NCBI GenBank assembly: GCA_938014885.1
Contig: CALLQI010000008.1
Location: 1-64,000 of the forward strand
Direction: 5' to 3'
Origin: an uncultured bacterium
Lineage (GTDB): Bacteria; Planctomycetota; UBA8742; UBA2392
Length of the DNA stretch: 64,000 bases
Shown here: piece after piece, positions 7,765 to 17,879 of the stretch
How positions within the stretch are numbered: position 1 is the stretch's first letter
How the letters are laid out: each line of letters opens with the position of its first letter
Translations under genes and position numbers: made by a program
Notes under the pieces: model-generated
Seen by the model: only the letters and a program-made list of their open reading frames with translations
The model's database searches: none
Told to the model about the DNA's origin: nothing

Positions 7765-9420
7765 ATGTTCAGCATTCTTGGCACAGTGATTGGCGGGATC
7801 GGGCTGTTTTTGCTTGGCATGATCCTGATGACGGACGGGCTGAAGGCGCTGGCCGGCGATGCCCTGCGTTCGATCCTGGCGCGCTTTACGACCAACCGCT
7901 TTTCCGCGCTCGCCACCGGTGCCGGCGTGACGGCTGTGGTGCAGTCGTCCAGCGCAACCACACTGGCCACGATCGGCTTTGTTTCTGCGGGGCTGCTGAC
8001 GTTCCAAAATGCCGTGGGCGTGATCATCGGGGCGAACCTGGGTACGACCTCAACGGGCTGGCTGGTCAGCCTGCTCGGGCTCAAGTTTTCGATCGGCAGC
8101 ATCATGCTGCCGGTGATCGGGTTTGGCGCGATGGCCAAGCTGGTGGGCAAGGGCCGGCTGGCGCAGGCGGGCATGGCGCTGGCGGGCTTTGGCGTGATCT
8201 TCGTTGGCATCGACACGCTGCAGGCCGGCATGAAAGAGCTTTCCAGTGTCTTCAACCCGGCCGACTTTCCCTCCGGCGGCATTGGCGCGCGGGCGTTGCT
8301 GGTGCTGATCGGTGCCGCCATGACCGTGGTGATGCAGTCCAGCAGCGCCGCGGTAGCCACAACACTGGCTGCGCTGTCCGGGGGTACCATCGGCCTTGAG
8401 CAGGCTGCCGCGCTCGTGATCGGACAGAATGTCGGTACCACCGTCACTGCCGGCATCGCAGCGATCGGGGCCAACACAGCCGCCAAGCGTACCGCTGCAG
8501 CGCACGTGTTGTTCAATCTGGGTACCGGGTTGGTGGCGTTCGCGGTGCTGCCCTGGTTCACCGCCGGCGTGGAGGCACTGTCAGACAGCGTGATCGTGAA
8601 TGACGACGCGGTCACCATTGCGGCCTTTCACACCGCATTCAACCTGCTTGGCGCGGCGCTGTTCATACCGCTGCTGCCGCAATTCTCGCGGTTTGTTGAG
8701 CGCATCATCAAGTTGAAGGGCCCGCGTCTTACGCGGCACCTTGACCCTTCACTGGCGTCCGTGCCGCCGGTGGCCATTGAGGCCGCGCGCCGCACTCTGA
8801 AGGAAGGCGGCGCTGACCTGTACGAATACCTGGCAGCGCATCTGCGCAGTGGCAGGCACCTGCCCGCCGCCGCATTGATTGATGAACTGGACCTGGCCTG
8901 GGACGAAGTGCGGCGCTTTCTTGCCAAGGTGCCGCCGCCGGAAACCCAGGGCTACGAGTTCCATCGCCAGATCAGCACCATGCACGCCATGGATCACCTG
9001 GAGCGCCTGACCGCCGAGGCCCGCGAGCACAAGAAGCTTGAACTCGCACGTCACGATGCCCACCTGCAGGCCACCTGCCGCGAACTGGCCGACCTGCTGA
9101 CGCTGCTGGCCACCCAGTTGCGCGATCCCGCCATTGAGCCCGAGGTCGAGCGCGCCCAGGCCTTCAGCCAGCATCTTGCCGACGAACGTCGCAATGCACG
9201 GCCGGCAATTCTCGAAGCCACGGCCGCGCGCAGGATCGACCCTGACAAGGCACTGGCTGAATTGTCGGCCCAGCGCTGGCTTGACCGTATCGCCTACCAC
9301 CTGTGGCGCACCAGCCACCACCTGCGCGAAATGACCCGCAAAGAACTGGCGCAACAGGCCCACACCAGCGCCGACGCGGGCATGCCCGGCGACACTCCAG
9401 CAAAGCCCCCCGCCGAGTAA
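7765..9420 (+). CDS. Na/Pi cotransporter II-related protein with PhoU-like tail
   Basis: A 551-residue inner-membrane transporter of the NptA/PNaS family. The two inverted halves each carry the family's serine-rich motif: QSSSATTLATIGFVSAG at about residue 54 and QSSSAAVATTLAALSGG at about 192, each followed by a GANLGTT or GQNVGTT loop. Some eight to ten membrane segments fill residues 1-310. The C-terminal ~230 residues are helical and PhoU-like (HAMDHLERLTAEA, ELADLLTLLATQLRD), a common fusion thought to regulate phosphate flux. No pho genes adjoin. The start is ATG at 7765, with only a weak upstream GGG. Confidence 0.85.
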   Translation: MFSILGTVIGGIGLFLLGMILMTDGLKALAGDALRSILARFTTNRFSALATGAGVTAVVQSSSATTLATIGFVSAGLLTFQNAVGVIIGANLGTTSTGWLVSLLGLKFSIGSIMLPVIGFGAMAKLVGKGRLAQAGMALAGFGVIFVGIDTLQAGMKELSSVFNPADFPSGGIGARALLVLIGAAMTVVMQSSSAAVATTLAALSGGTIGLEQAAALVIGQNVGTTVTAGIAAIGANTAAKRTAAAHVLFNLGTGLVAFAVLPWFTAGVEALSDSVIVNDDAVTIAAFHTAFNLLGAALFIPLLPQFSRFVERIIKLKGPRLTRHLDPSLASVPPVAIEAARRTLKEGGADLYEYLAAHLRSGRHLPAAALIDELDLAWDEVRRFLAKVPPPETQGYEFHRQISTMHAMDHLERLTAEAREHKKLELARHDAHLQATCRELADLLTLLATQLRDPAIEPEVERAQAFSQHLADERRNARPAILEATAARRIDPDKALAELSAQRWLDRIAYHLWRTSHHLREMTRKELAQQAHTSADAGMPGDTPAKPPAE

Positions 9421-9460
9421 GCCGCGCGCAAAGGCCGGTACAGGCAGGCCGAAAATGCTC

Positions 9461-9571
9461 TAGAATGCACCCATGCACGCGGAATCCGCATATCTGTTCC
9501 GCCACGCTTTGCTGCCAAACGGGTCCGAGCTCCCCATTGACCACGGCGCCGATCTCTCAGCTCTGAAGTAA
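9461..9571 (+). pseudogene. Truncated copy of the TPR-gene promoter and leader
   Basis: TAGAAT at 9461-9466, six bases, then an ATG at 9473 opening a 32-codon frame whose first residues MHAESAYLFRHALL are nearly identical to the start of the protein encoded at 4867. After that the sequence changes abruptly (PNGSELPIDH, and so on) and stops at 9571. Promoter, start codon and first 14 codons are therefore duplicated while the TPR body is missing. It could be a deletion remnant, a fragment left by recombination or, less likely, an expressed micropeptide. Confidence 0.7.
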
Positions 9572-9587
9572 CACCGCCGCAAAGCAG

Positions 9588-9611
9588 CGGGGGCAGACGC
9601 TCCTGCCCCCG
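9588..9611. terminator. Perfect 9-bp hairpin without a T tract
   Basis: CGGGGGCAG (9588-9596) pairs with CTGCCCCCG (9603-9611) around a 6-base loop. It lies between two convergent transcription units (the truncated TPR leader on plus and the ORF ending at 9714 on minus). No U-run follows on either strand, so termination is only a suggestion. Confidence 0.4.
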
Positions 9612-9713
9612 TGCCAACCGGTACCTCGCTACCGCGCTGTGGCAGCAGCCGTTCGTTCGGTGAGTGGCGGTCGTGTTGCGTTCTAGACGACACCCGGATG
9701 GGCTTCTTGTTGC

Positions 9714-11591
9714 CTATCGGATTGGTTTGAAATCATCGAGCCAATAGATGGTCTCATCCTTATGGTTGACTGTCTTAAAACGCAGCCCAAACTGCGTCAG
9801 GAACCATGTCTTCGCGGTGGTTTGAGTTTCCCACACGCAGTCCCATTCCTGCAGGCGCTCCACGCCTCGCCGGGAGTTGATTCCCTCTTGGTTGAGCCAG
9901 GACACCGCCGGCGCGGGTCGCGATACTTCAACGACATCAATCTGAAGTCCAACACCACTGCCAACCTCTTCCTTGGAAACCCGGACGTTGGCGACGCCGT
10001 CCAGGACTGAGACTACCTCATGCTTCTCGTGGTAAAGCGTTCCAGTAGTGTCAGTGATGCCATTACGACCACCGACGTAGTATTTCACGGTCCAGCTTGC
10101 GCCAACCCTGTACAGGCGGTCCCACTGCCGCACGTTTTCGGCCACGGGGTCGAACTCTTCAATCCAGAAGCGCAGTACCCCATTACATGTTTCCTTACGA
10201 ATCAGTCCGAACTCAGTATCGACCCAGATGCGCCATAGGTCGGTGTGGCCTTGCCCCTTCGAGGGGTAATCAGCCAGCGGGGGGATCACACTGGCCATGT
10301 TGCCGCCACCACCGGGACGTTCAAATTCGAACCAAATGCAGGAAGCTCCGTCCACTGTGTCATGCCCGCTACGCAGGACGCTATCAGCCTTGGGTAGCAG
10401 GAAGTTGTGGCTGTCCGGACTCGACGTGAAGTCCACGAAACGGGATTGATTCTGATTGGGGTCGCCAGCGTCAGAAAACATGCGAACAACGGCCCCCTTT
10501 GCTGTAAGCTCAATTGTCTCTTCACGCCACGTCCACACCTTGGACACAGCTTGGCCAGAGTAAGTCTGTAGCTTGCGCTTCCAGCGTGCACCAACTTGAT
10601 GACGCGCATTGAACGTCCGGCGCACAACATCTTGGGGGCTACCTGCGGCTTCCCAATAGATGCCACTGTTCGCACGCACCAACGCTTCGAAAGTTGAGTA
10701 TGAGAAGCAGCTGGCGTCCTTCCCGGTCCACTTGAAAAGCAGGATGTGGTATTCTTTCCCGTCCGTCGGAGACGCAAGCAGCACGCCTTGGTCGCGACCG
10801 TCGCTGAAGATGCAATCGTGCACCAGATGGTTCGACAGTTTCAGTTCAGCATCCGGCAAGTTGCAATCCGCACGGCCCTTCAACCTGACAGGTTTACTAC
10901 GACTGCTGTCCCGATGCGCCACCACTTTGTCCCGCAGTGCAAGCAAGGCTTTCTTCACCTCGGCGCCCTCAGCACTCTCATTTGCGGCGACCTCCTGGGC
11001 AACCACCTCGATATCATTCACCCACGCGACCCCAGCAAGCACACATACTGCGAGCGCACCTGCCTTGACCCATTGATTCATCTTCATTGCGTTCTCCTCG
11101 GTCCTTGAAAGCCCAGTTTCTTTCAGCCACAACTCCATCGCCTGCAACGCTTGTGCGTCGGGGAGTTCCCCAACTCGCACTATTGTCCTGCCCTTTCCAA
11201 CTCGCACGCTGTCCGGGCCGTGTACCAGCGACGGAGAGCCTTCCGTCAGCACATACCAGCCGGACTGGGCACGCAGCGCTCCGTGTTCTTCCATCCAGAA
11301 ACTTGCCTCTGGTGTTGCTACGACACCCACTGGCAGCTCTCTTGGCTTGCGGTAGCCGGGGAGTACCAGTGTGATTGCCACGATCGCCGCTACCGACGCT
11401 GCGGCGGCGAACCCAAGTCCCCACCGAATGAATGGCTTGCTCGCCGGCGTTCTCTGCTGCTGCTCTGGCGTACGAGCCACGGCGGCAGCAAGTACGGCTC
11501 CGGCCAAGCCGGGGGACGGCCCACCGTGAAACATCTCGTCCAGGCTGTTTTCGATGGCGCGCTCAACCAGCGACTCTTCCTGATCGCTCAT
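9714..11591 (-). CDS. Anti-sigma-like membrane protein fused in frame to a secreted protein
   Basis: A 625-residue ORF that reads as two proteins. Residues 1-168 look like a membrane-anchored anti-sigma factor: an acidic N terminus, one membrane segment (FIRWGLGFAAAASVAAIVAI) and an extracytoplasmic tail ending MELWLKETGLSRTEENA. Residue 169 is a Met that begins a new export signal (MKMNQWVKAGALAVCVLAGV) followed by about 450 residues of a secreted, beta-rich protein of unknown function with paired Cys residues. A GAGGAG Shine-Dalgarno lies six bases before that Met (ATG at 11087). There is no stop codon between the halves. The natural state is probably two genes with the first stop codon lost by mutation or sequencing error; a true fusion or internal translation start is possible. 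The N terminus overlaps the sigma factor gene by four bases. Confidence 0.65.
   Translation of the reverse strand: MSDQEESLVERAIENSLDEMFHGGPSPGLAGAVLAAAVARTPEQQQRTPASKPFIRWGLGFAAAASVAAIVAITLVLPGYRKPRELPVGVVATPEASFWMEEHGALRAQSGWYVLTEGSPSLVHGPDSVRVGKGRTIVRVGELPDAQALQAMELWLKETGLSRTEENAMKMNQWVKAGALAVCVLAGVAWVNDIEVVAQEVAANESAEGAEVKKALLALRDKVVAHRDSSRSKPVRLKGRADCNLPDAELKLSNHLVHDCIFSDGRDQGVLLASPTDGKEYHILLFKWTGKDASCFSYSTFEALVRANSGIYWEAAGSPQDVVRRTFNARHQVGARWKRKLQTYSGQAVSKVWTWREETIELTAKGAVVRMFSDAGDPNQNQSRFVDFTSSPDSHNFLLPKADSVLRSGHDTVDGASCIWFEFERPGGGGNMASVIPPLADYPSKGQGHTDLWRIWVDTEFGLIRKETCNGVLRFWIEEFDPVAENVRQWDRLYRVGASWTVKYYVGGRNGITDTTGTLYHEKHEVVSVLDGVANVRVSKEEVGSGVGLQIDVVEVSRPAPAVSWLNQEGINSRRGVERLQEWDCVWETQTTAKTWFLTQFGLRFKTVNHKDETIYWLDDFKPIR
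11085..11099 (-). promoter_or_regulatory. Internal Shine-Dalgarno and start codon inside the fused ORF
   Basis: On the minus strand GAGGAG (11094-11099) is followed by six bases and an in-frame ATG (11085-11087) that starts a signal-peptide-like sequence. This is the strongest ribosome-binding site of this operon and argues for independent translation of the secreted protein (9714-11087). Confidence 0.7.
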
Positions 11592-12112
11592 GGCAGGTTT
11601 TCCTTTCGTTTGCGGTCAACGCACTCGCGAAGCGCAGCCCGCCCCCGTTGCAGCAGGGTCTTCAGCCCGTTGGGCTTCAGGCCCAGCAGCCTTGCAACGT
11701 CTTCGTGCGATTGTTGATCCCGATACACGGCCAGGACTGCGTCGCGAGCACGACCCTGCAACACGTCCACACAGTGGCGCAGGGCTGCCAGAGTGTCGTC
11801 GCCCGCCTGCTCAATCACGTAGCGCGCGGCCACGGTTTCGACGGCGGCAAGGTCCATCTCTTTGCGCTGTTTGCTGCTGCGCCGCGAATTGAAAAACTCG
11901 AATCGAGCAATCTGACGAAGCCATGCCGCCACACCGGGCGGACTGTCATCCGGTATGCCCTTTCGCCACGCCACCAGCAGTGTTTCCTGTGTAAGATCGT
12001 CGGCCAACTCGCGCGAGCAACCGAGCAGACGCAAGTACCGCCAAACACCGAGTTGGTGCTCGTGTACCACCGTTTCCAGCTTGGCGCGGTCCATGGTTGC
12101 AGCCGTCGTCAT
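11588..12112 (-). CDS. ECF-type RNA polymerase sigma factor
   Basis: A 174-residue sigma-70 family factor with only regions 2 and 4, as usual for ECF factors. Region 2 is seen in HQLGVWRYLRLLGCSRELAD followed by LTQETLLVAW and AAWLRQIARFEFFNSRR. Region 4 is QSHEDVARLLGLKPNGLKTL followed by LQRGRAALRECV. It overlaps the anti-sigma-like ORF by four bases, the classic sigma/anti-sigma coupled arrangement, so its activity is probably held in check by that membrane protein. ATG at 12112 is chosen; a further ATG at 12094 and a TTG at 12148 are possible. No Shine-Dalgarno is evident. Confidence 0.9.
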   Translation of the reverse strand: MTTAATMDRAKLETVVHEHQLGVWRYLRLLGCSRELADDLTQETLLVAWRKGIPDDSPPGVAAWLRQIARFEFFNSRRSSKQRKEMDLAAVETVAARYVIEQAGDDTLAALRHCVDVLQGRARDAVLAVYRDQQSHEDVARLLGLKPNGLKTLLQRGRAALRECVDRKRKENLP

Positions 12113-12281
12113 ACCAGTAGACAGCGTGACTTGGCGAAGCCTATTCAAGAATCTTCAAGAAGGCCGGCAGTCGGGACAGACGATGGGCCTGCAATCGCAC
12201 CACGAGATCTTTCAGTAAGGCCGTCCGGCGGCAGAGTGAGGTTGGGTGGCGCGTTGCTCATGGCCGCATGGTACCAAACGC

Positions 12282-12309
12282 CGCGCCCCCGACGTTGGTC
12301 GGGGGCGCG
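12282..12309. terminator. Strong hairpin terminator after katG
   Basis: A perfect 12-bp stem (CGCGCCCCCGAC with GTCGGGGGCGCG, 4-base loop) is flanked by AAACG on the left and TTT on the right, so it could act in both directions. It lies 18 bases beyond the katG stop codon. Confidence 0.8.
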
Positions 12310-12326
12310 TTTGACTCTGGGGCTTG

Positions 12327-14465
<2,139 letters not shown>

Positions 14466-14481
14466 GAAGGACTCCCGTTAG

Positions 14482-14520
14482 TTTTCAGACTGAGTATGAA
14501 AAGTGCTGATCGAACGACAA
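14482..14520 (-). promoter_or_regulatory. katG promoter with overlapping 21-bp palindromic operator
   Basis: On the minus strand a -35-like TTGTCG (14515-14520) and -10-like CATACT (14493-14498) are 16 bases apart. Overlapping the -10 is the palindrome 14482-14502: arms TTTTCA and TGAAAA nine bases apart, with an inner ACT-G-AGT inverted repeat. Eighteen of twenty paired positions are symmetric. The shape fits a repressor dimer site such as Fur/PerR or another peroxide regulator, though the sequence is not the classical PerR or Fur box. Confidence 0.6.
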
Positions 14521-14639
14521 GGTTGAAAGTTACATTCCCTTCACGGCAAAAGGGCTTTGCCAGTCGCACGCAACGTCATGAGCAAATTGGGCAAGTGCGT
14601 TGGCTAGCTGTGCCCGGCTGATGCCCGGGACCGCCGGGC

Positions 14640-15113
14640 TCAGTTCAAGTGCCACAGTGCGGCGTTCAATACCGTGGCAAAGCTGACCCACAGCAGGTAC
14701 GGGACCAGCAGCATGGCGGCCGCGCGCGAGTGCCGCCGGAACGCCAGGATCGTGGCCAGGATCGACAGCCACATAGCCATGATGATCACCAGCGCGATGT
14801 CCATGCGATGCAAGCCAAAGAAGATCGGCGTCCAAGCTGCGTTCAGTGCGAGTTGCAGCAGCCATAGAATCAGCGCGCCTCGCGCGTTGCCGCGCCGCCA
14901 GACCAGCCAGGCGCTGACGCCCATCATGGCGTACAGCGCGGTCCACACCGGGCCGAACACCCAGCCGGGCGGGTTGAAAGAAGGTTTGTTCAGAGAGGCG
15001 TACCAATCGCCGGGGGAAAAGAACGCGCCGCTGGCCGAGGCCGCGAAGGCAAGCAGCACCCAGCCGGCAAGCCCGGCCCAAGCCTTGATTCCAGTAATGC
15101 GCGCGTCAGCCAT
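14640..15113 (-). CDS. tspO: TspO/MBR family tryptophan-rich sensory protein
   Basis: A 157-residue membrane protein with five predicted helices, the size and topology of the translocator-protein family that binds porphyrins and is linked to oxidative stress. The family signature is plain: DWYASLNKPSFNPPGWVF followed by PVWTALYAMMG, then LNAAWTPIFFGLH in helix 3. It lies next to katG in the same orientation but upstream, with its own spacer of about 170 bases, so it is probably a separate unit. A haem/porphyrin stress link with katG is plausible. Confidence 0.93.
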   Translation of the reverse strand: MADARITGIKAWAGLAGWVLLAFAASASGAFFSPGDWYASLNKPSFNPPGWVFGPVWTALYAMMGVSAWLVWRRGNARGALILWLLQLALNAAWTPIFFGLHRMDIALVIIMAMWLSILATILAFRRHSRAAAMLLVPYLLWVSFATVLNAALWHLN

Positions 15114-15162
15114 GGTCCCGTCAGACTAACGCCGCAAACTCGAAACCCAGTCCACTTGCCCG

Positions 15163-16071
15163 CTAAGTATTCGCCAGTGCGAAGTCGATTGCGGCGCAGA
15201 CGGCGACTGCCTGCGCTTCGTTGCATTCTACGGGGTTGGTGCGTGGGCTGTCGGGATAGACTTCCGTGGTGGTGCGGTACTTCGCGTCGGTCATTCCTGC
15301 GCACAGCCCGAGGTCTTTGAACTCGAAGCGGATCACGCCAGCATCCATCACGGGGGTGTCGATCATCCGGCCTTGCCCGTCCGAGGGTGCGATGTGCGTT
15401 ACCTTGCTGACTGCCGCGATGATCGCGGCCTGAAACGCCGGCTGCGGGCTTTTGGCATCGTCAACGAGATAGAAACCGTCGGGGATGGTCCCGGGTTTGT
15501 GCGGCTTGCCGTCGCGCGCCGCCAGCGCCGGGCCGAACTCGGTTTCGTCGGTATCGGTGGTTTCGTGCAGGTCGAGGTGCACAAACACGCGCAGCGGCGC
15601 CACCAGCCGCATCAATGCGGCGCATTCTTCGACCGTGGTGCCGGCCTTGAATGAACGATTGGGGTCAATCGCGTGCGGCGTCCAGCGATGGATGCGCTCG
15701 TAGCCCCAGGGGCACACACAGGGCGCAATCAGCAGGTTGCAGCGTCCCGCATAGTCCGCGGCATGCAGGTCGGCGAAACGCAGCGAGCCGTGCACGCCGC
15801 TGGTTTCGTAGCCATGAACGCCACCCGTGACCAGCACCGCGGGCAGGTCTTCGCGCCAGTCGCGGCTGCGCAAAGCAAAGAGCGGGTAGCGTTCCGGCGG
15901 GTAGTCGATACGCCCGTATTCAACAACATCAAAGCGCCCGCGAAGACGCTCGATTTTGCTTAGCACGTCATCAGCATAGCTGCGATGCTTCTTCTGCGTC
16001 GCCAGCCACGCCGCCTTTTCGCTCTCGCCCCAAGGCTGGCCGGGCGTGCCGATCGGATAGGTTACGTTCAT
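15163..16071 (-). CDS. M14-like zinc carboxypeptidase / AstE-AspA-like protein
   Basis: A 302-residue metallohydrolase of the M14/succinylglutamate-desuccinylase superfamily. Zinc ligands are seen in VTGGVHGYETSGVHG (the H and E of HxxE, about residue 85) and in VHLDLHETTDTDE (second His, about 170). NPNRSFK-type arginine binding appears as AIDPNRSFKAGT. The C-terminal RFEFKDLG and a Glu in TTTEVYPDSPRT could supply the catalytic base. No signal peptide is visible, so it is probably cytoplasmic. Its substrate is not determinable: peptide C termini or N-acyl amino acids are both possible. The start is ATG at 16071 with weak GGCCGGG upstream. Confidence 0.7.
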   Translation of the reverse strand: MNVTYPIGTPGQPWGESEKAAWLATQKKHRSYADDVLSKIERLRGRFDVVEYGRIDYPPERYPLFALRSRDWREDLPAVLVTGGVHGYETSGVHGSLRFADLHAADYAGRCNLLIAPCVCPWGYERIHRWTPHAIDPNRSFKAGTTVEECAALMRLVAPLRVFVHLDLHETTDTDETEFGPALAARDGKPHKPGTIPDGFYLVDDAKSPQPAFQAAIIAAVSKVTHIAPSDGQGRMIDTPVMDAGVIRFEFKDLGLCAGMTDAKYRTTTEVYPDSPRTNPVECNEAQAVAVCAAIDFALANT

Positions 16072-16092
16072 CCCGGCCAGTCCCGTAGACGG

Positions 16093-16346
16093 TCACCGGT
16101 TGCCCAACGTAGCCTTCCAGATGCTCTCCCGGTAGCCCCAGAAATCCCCGGGGCAGGACTCGGTTGTCGGTCCATTAGGGGGGGGGGGGTGAAGATGGCG
16201 TTCAACAGTTCCCAGTCGGATTCTGTGGTCAGCGATTCATCCAGATGCTGGTGGTGCTGTTCGGGGGCGAGTTCAAGGCCGGCTTCGATGAGGGCCGCAG
16301 GGAGCCGGCCCAGCACGCCTCCGCCCAATTCCTGGCAATCCGCCAT
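16093..16346 (-). pseudogene. Frameshifted gene with a G12/C12 homopolymer
   Basis: On the minus strand an open frame with GC-rich third positions runs from about 16548 (no start codon until ATG at 16346) through ADCQELGGGVLGRLPAALIE and TESDWELLNAIF to a run of twelve C (16178-16189 on plus). In the annotated frame the sequence afterwards becomes non-protein-like. In the neighbouring frame it continues convincingly as TTESCPGDFWGYRESIWK and stops at 16093. A tract of 10 or 13 C would join the two. The sequence is either a decayed gene, a phase-variable gene or an assembly error in the homopolymer. The product is not recognised. The remainder of the 16072-16595 spacer contains only the terminator of the gene upstream. 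Confidence 0.5.
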
Positions 16347-16550
16347 GAAGTCGACAACCAGACCTTTCCAGGAGCTCGCCGTTGAAGCTACGGGCTGTGC
16401 CTGCTGGCACTTGGGCAGCTGGCCCCAGCTGCAAGCCTGTGTCGCGATGTCGCCCGTACTCTGCGACTGGTTGGCGACACTGAAGAACTTGAGCGCCAGA
16501 CGGCTACCATGCGCAAGGCCGATGTCCGGCCGCTCGACGAAGAAACGACA

Positions 16551-16576
16551 ACGGGGACGGATATCTCCGTCCCCGT
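16551..16576 (-). terminator. Hairpin terminator of the BoxB-like gene
   Basis: A perfect 11-bp stem (ACGGGGACGGA/TCCGTCCCCGT) with a 4-base loop lies 20 bases after the stop codon at 16596; on the minus strand it is followed by a moderately T-rich stretch. Confidence 0.65.
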
Positions 16577-16595
16577 CAGGCTGCTTTGTTTTGGC

Positions 16596-17795
16596 CTAAG
16601 CCGTGTTCTTGGCGCCAGCGTGGGTCGCTTTCTGATAGGCCCACGGGTCAGCCGGGATCTTCTTTTCTTCTATCCAACTCTTGTCCTTGAAGATGTTCGT
16701 CACGGTCGCCAGGTCCGCTTCCGTGGGCATCACTTCCTGCAGGTGCTTGCGGTAAGCTTCTTCGCTCAGAAGTTCGCCGGTCACGCTGTAGGGCTGGTTG
16801 GCCCAGCGGCCAATTGCGCGGTGGAACTTGATGTCCGGCACATAAAGCTTTGGCTGGCCTTCGGGCACAAAGTTGTTCAAGCGGTTGACGATGTCCGTTA
16901 CTTCCGCGTGGTACAGGTCGCGGTTGTGGTGGTTCAGTTCCTTGCGGTTGAAGTCGACGTTGCCGGCCTTGCGCTGTTCGTCTTCGTCAAAGCGGCTCTT
17001 GAAGCCCCACACGTAGGCCCACTCAGCGGTGCTGCTTTCATCCTTGCCGAACAGGTCGGTGGCCACGCTGATCCACTTGTTGAACCACTTCTGCAGCAGC
17101 GGCGTCGGCACCCGGCCCGCCTTGATGATGCGGCCCAGGCCGTCGTTGCCGCTGCCCAGGTGGAAGGCCTCTTCTTTGAGCATCGGGCCGGCGCTGCGGG
17201 CCAGCGGGGCAAAGCCACAGGGCGAAAGCATCTTCAGCTGGTACTTGCCGTCGCGGTCCACGAAGCAAGTGTAGGTGTAGAAGTCGATCCAGTTGTCGAC
17301 GGCCTCATTGAATGCGCCCAGCAGGCGTGGGTTCTTTTCTTCAGGGAAGGCCCCGCTGGCGCGTCGCTCCAGTAGCTTTCGGGCTTCCAGCTTGCCGCTT
17401 GAGCCGAAGTGGCTGACCAGCACGTTGGCCATCTGCATGCCGTGGCGCATTTCCTCAAGCATGATGCGCACGGCTGCGTAGCGGTCGTAGTCGTGCGGCA
17501 CGTTCTCGAGCAGGCGGCGCTGTTGTTCGGTGCTGGCGAACTCGGTGTCGCCCTGCACGAAAACCAACTGCAGCAGCGCGTCACGCATGGTCTGGTTCGG
17601 GACCTGGTTGATGCGATCCCACTTGTGCTGGCCCTTGAAGTCGCCGAACTCGACTTCCTTACTGGGCTTGTCGTCATACAGCGGGGTCATGAAAAAGTTC
17701 GTCGCCTCGGGGATCTCGACGCCGATGTCCTTGCGCCATTCTTCGAAGTAGTCGGTCCAGTCATCCCAGGTATTGATGGTCTTGCGTACTTGCAT
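16596..17795 (-). CDS. BoxB/PaaA-like diiron oxygenase
   Basis: A 399-residue protein of the ferritin-like PaaA/PaaC/BoxB superfamily, which epoxidises aromatic acyl-CoA thioesters. Two iron-binding ExxH motifs are seen: MLEEMRHGMQMANVL and MLKEEAFHLGSGND. The stretch VQGDTEFASTEQQRRL and the segment NPRLLGAFNEAVDNW closely follow benzoyl-CoA 2,3-epoxidase component B. It is shorter than BoxB (about 470) and no reductase (BoxA), lyase (BoxC) or CoA ligase is nearby, so the electron donor and substrate are unknown. ATG at 17795 is chosen because GGAGAGAG precedes it; the frame is open further upstream through a repeat array. The TetR gene upstream in the same orientation is the likely regulator. 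Confidence 0.75.
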   Translation of the reverse strand: MQVRKTINTWDDWTDYFEEWRKDIGVEIPEATNFFMTPLYDDKPSKEVEFGDFKGQHKWDRINQVPNQTMRDALLQLVFVQGDTEFASTEQQRRLLENVPHDYDRYAAVRIMLEEMRHGMQMANVLVSHFGSSGKLEARKLLERRASGAFPEEKNPRLLGAFNEAVDNWIDFYTYTCFVDRDGKYQLKMLSPCGFAPLARSAGPMLKEEAFHLGSGNDGLGRIIKAGRVPTPLLQKWFNKWISVATDLFGKDESSTAEWAYVWGFKSRFDEDEQRKAGNVDFNRKELNHHNRDLYHAEVTDIVNRLNNFVPEGQPKLYVPDIKFHRAIGRWANQPYSVTGELLSEEAYRKHLQEVMPTEADLATVTNIFKDKSWIEEKKIPADPWAYQKATHAGAKNTA

Positions 17796-17823
17796 GGCTC
17801 TCTCCGTGAGAGGGATCAGGGTC

Positions 17824-17879
17824 TTGGGGTTCGGGCCCGGGGTTCTCCCCAAGCCCGAAGCCCAAGGCCCTAGCCCCGG
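17824..17879. repeat. Inverted heptamer array between the BoxB-like and TetR genes
   Basis: Eight 7-bp units: TTGGGGT, TCGGGCC, CGGGGTT, then CTCCCCA, AGCCCGA, AGCCCAA, GGCCCTA, GCCCCGG. The second half is roughly the reverse complement of the first, so the spacer folds into a hairpin (TTCGGGC with GCCCGAA, CTTGGGG with CCCCAAG). The stop codon of the TetR gene (17870-17872) lies inside the array, so the repeat has encroached on a coding end. Confidence 0.75.

Noticed and set aside
16551..16595. Readthrough extension of the BoxB-like protein into the downstream open frame
   Set aside because: The downstream frame is in phase, but a stop codon and an 11-bp terminator hairpin separate them.
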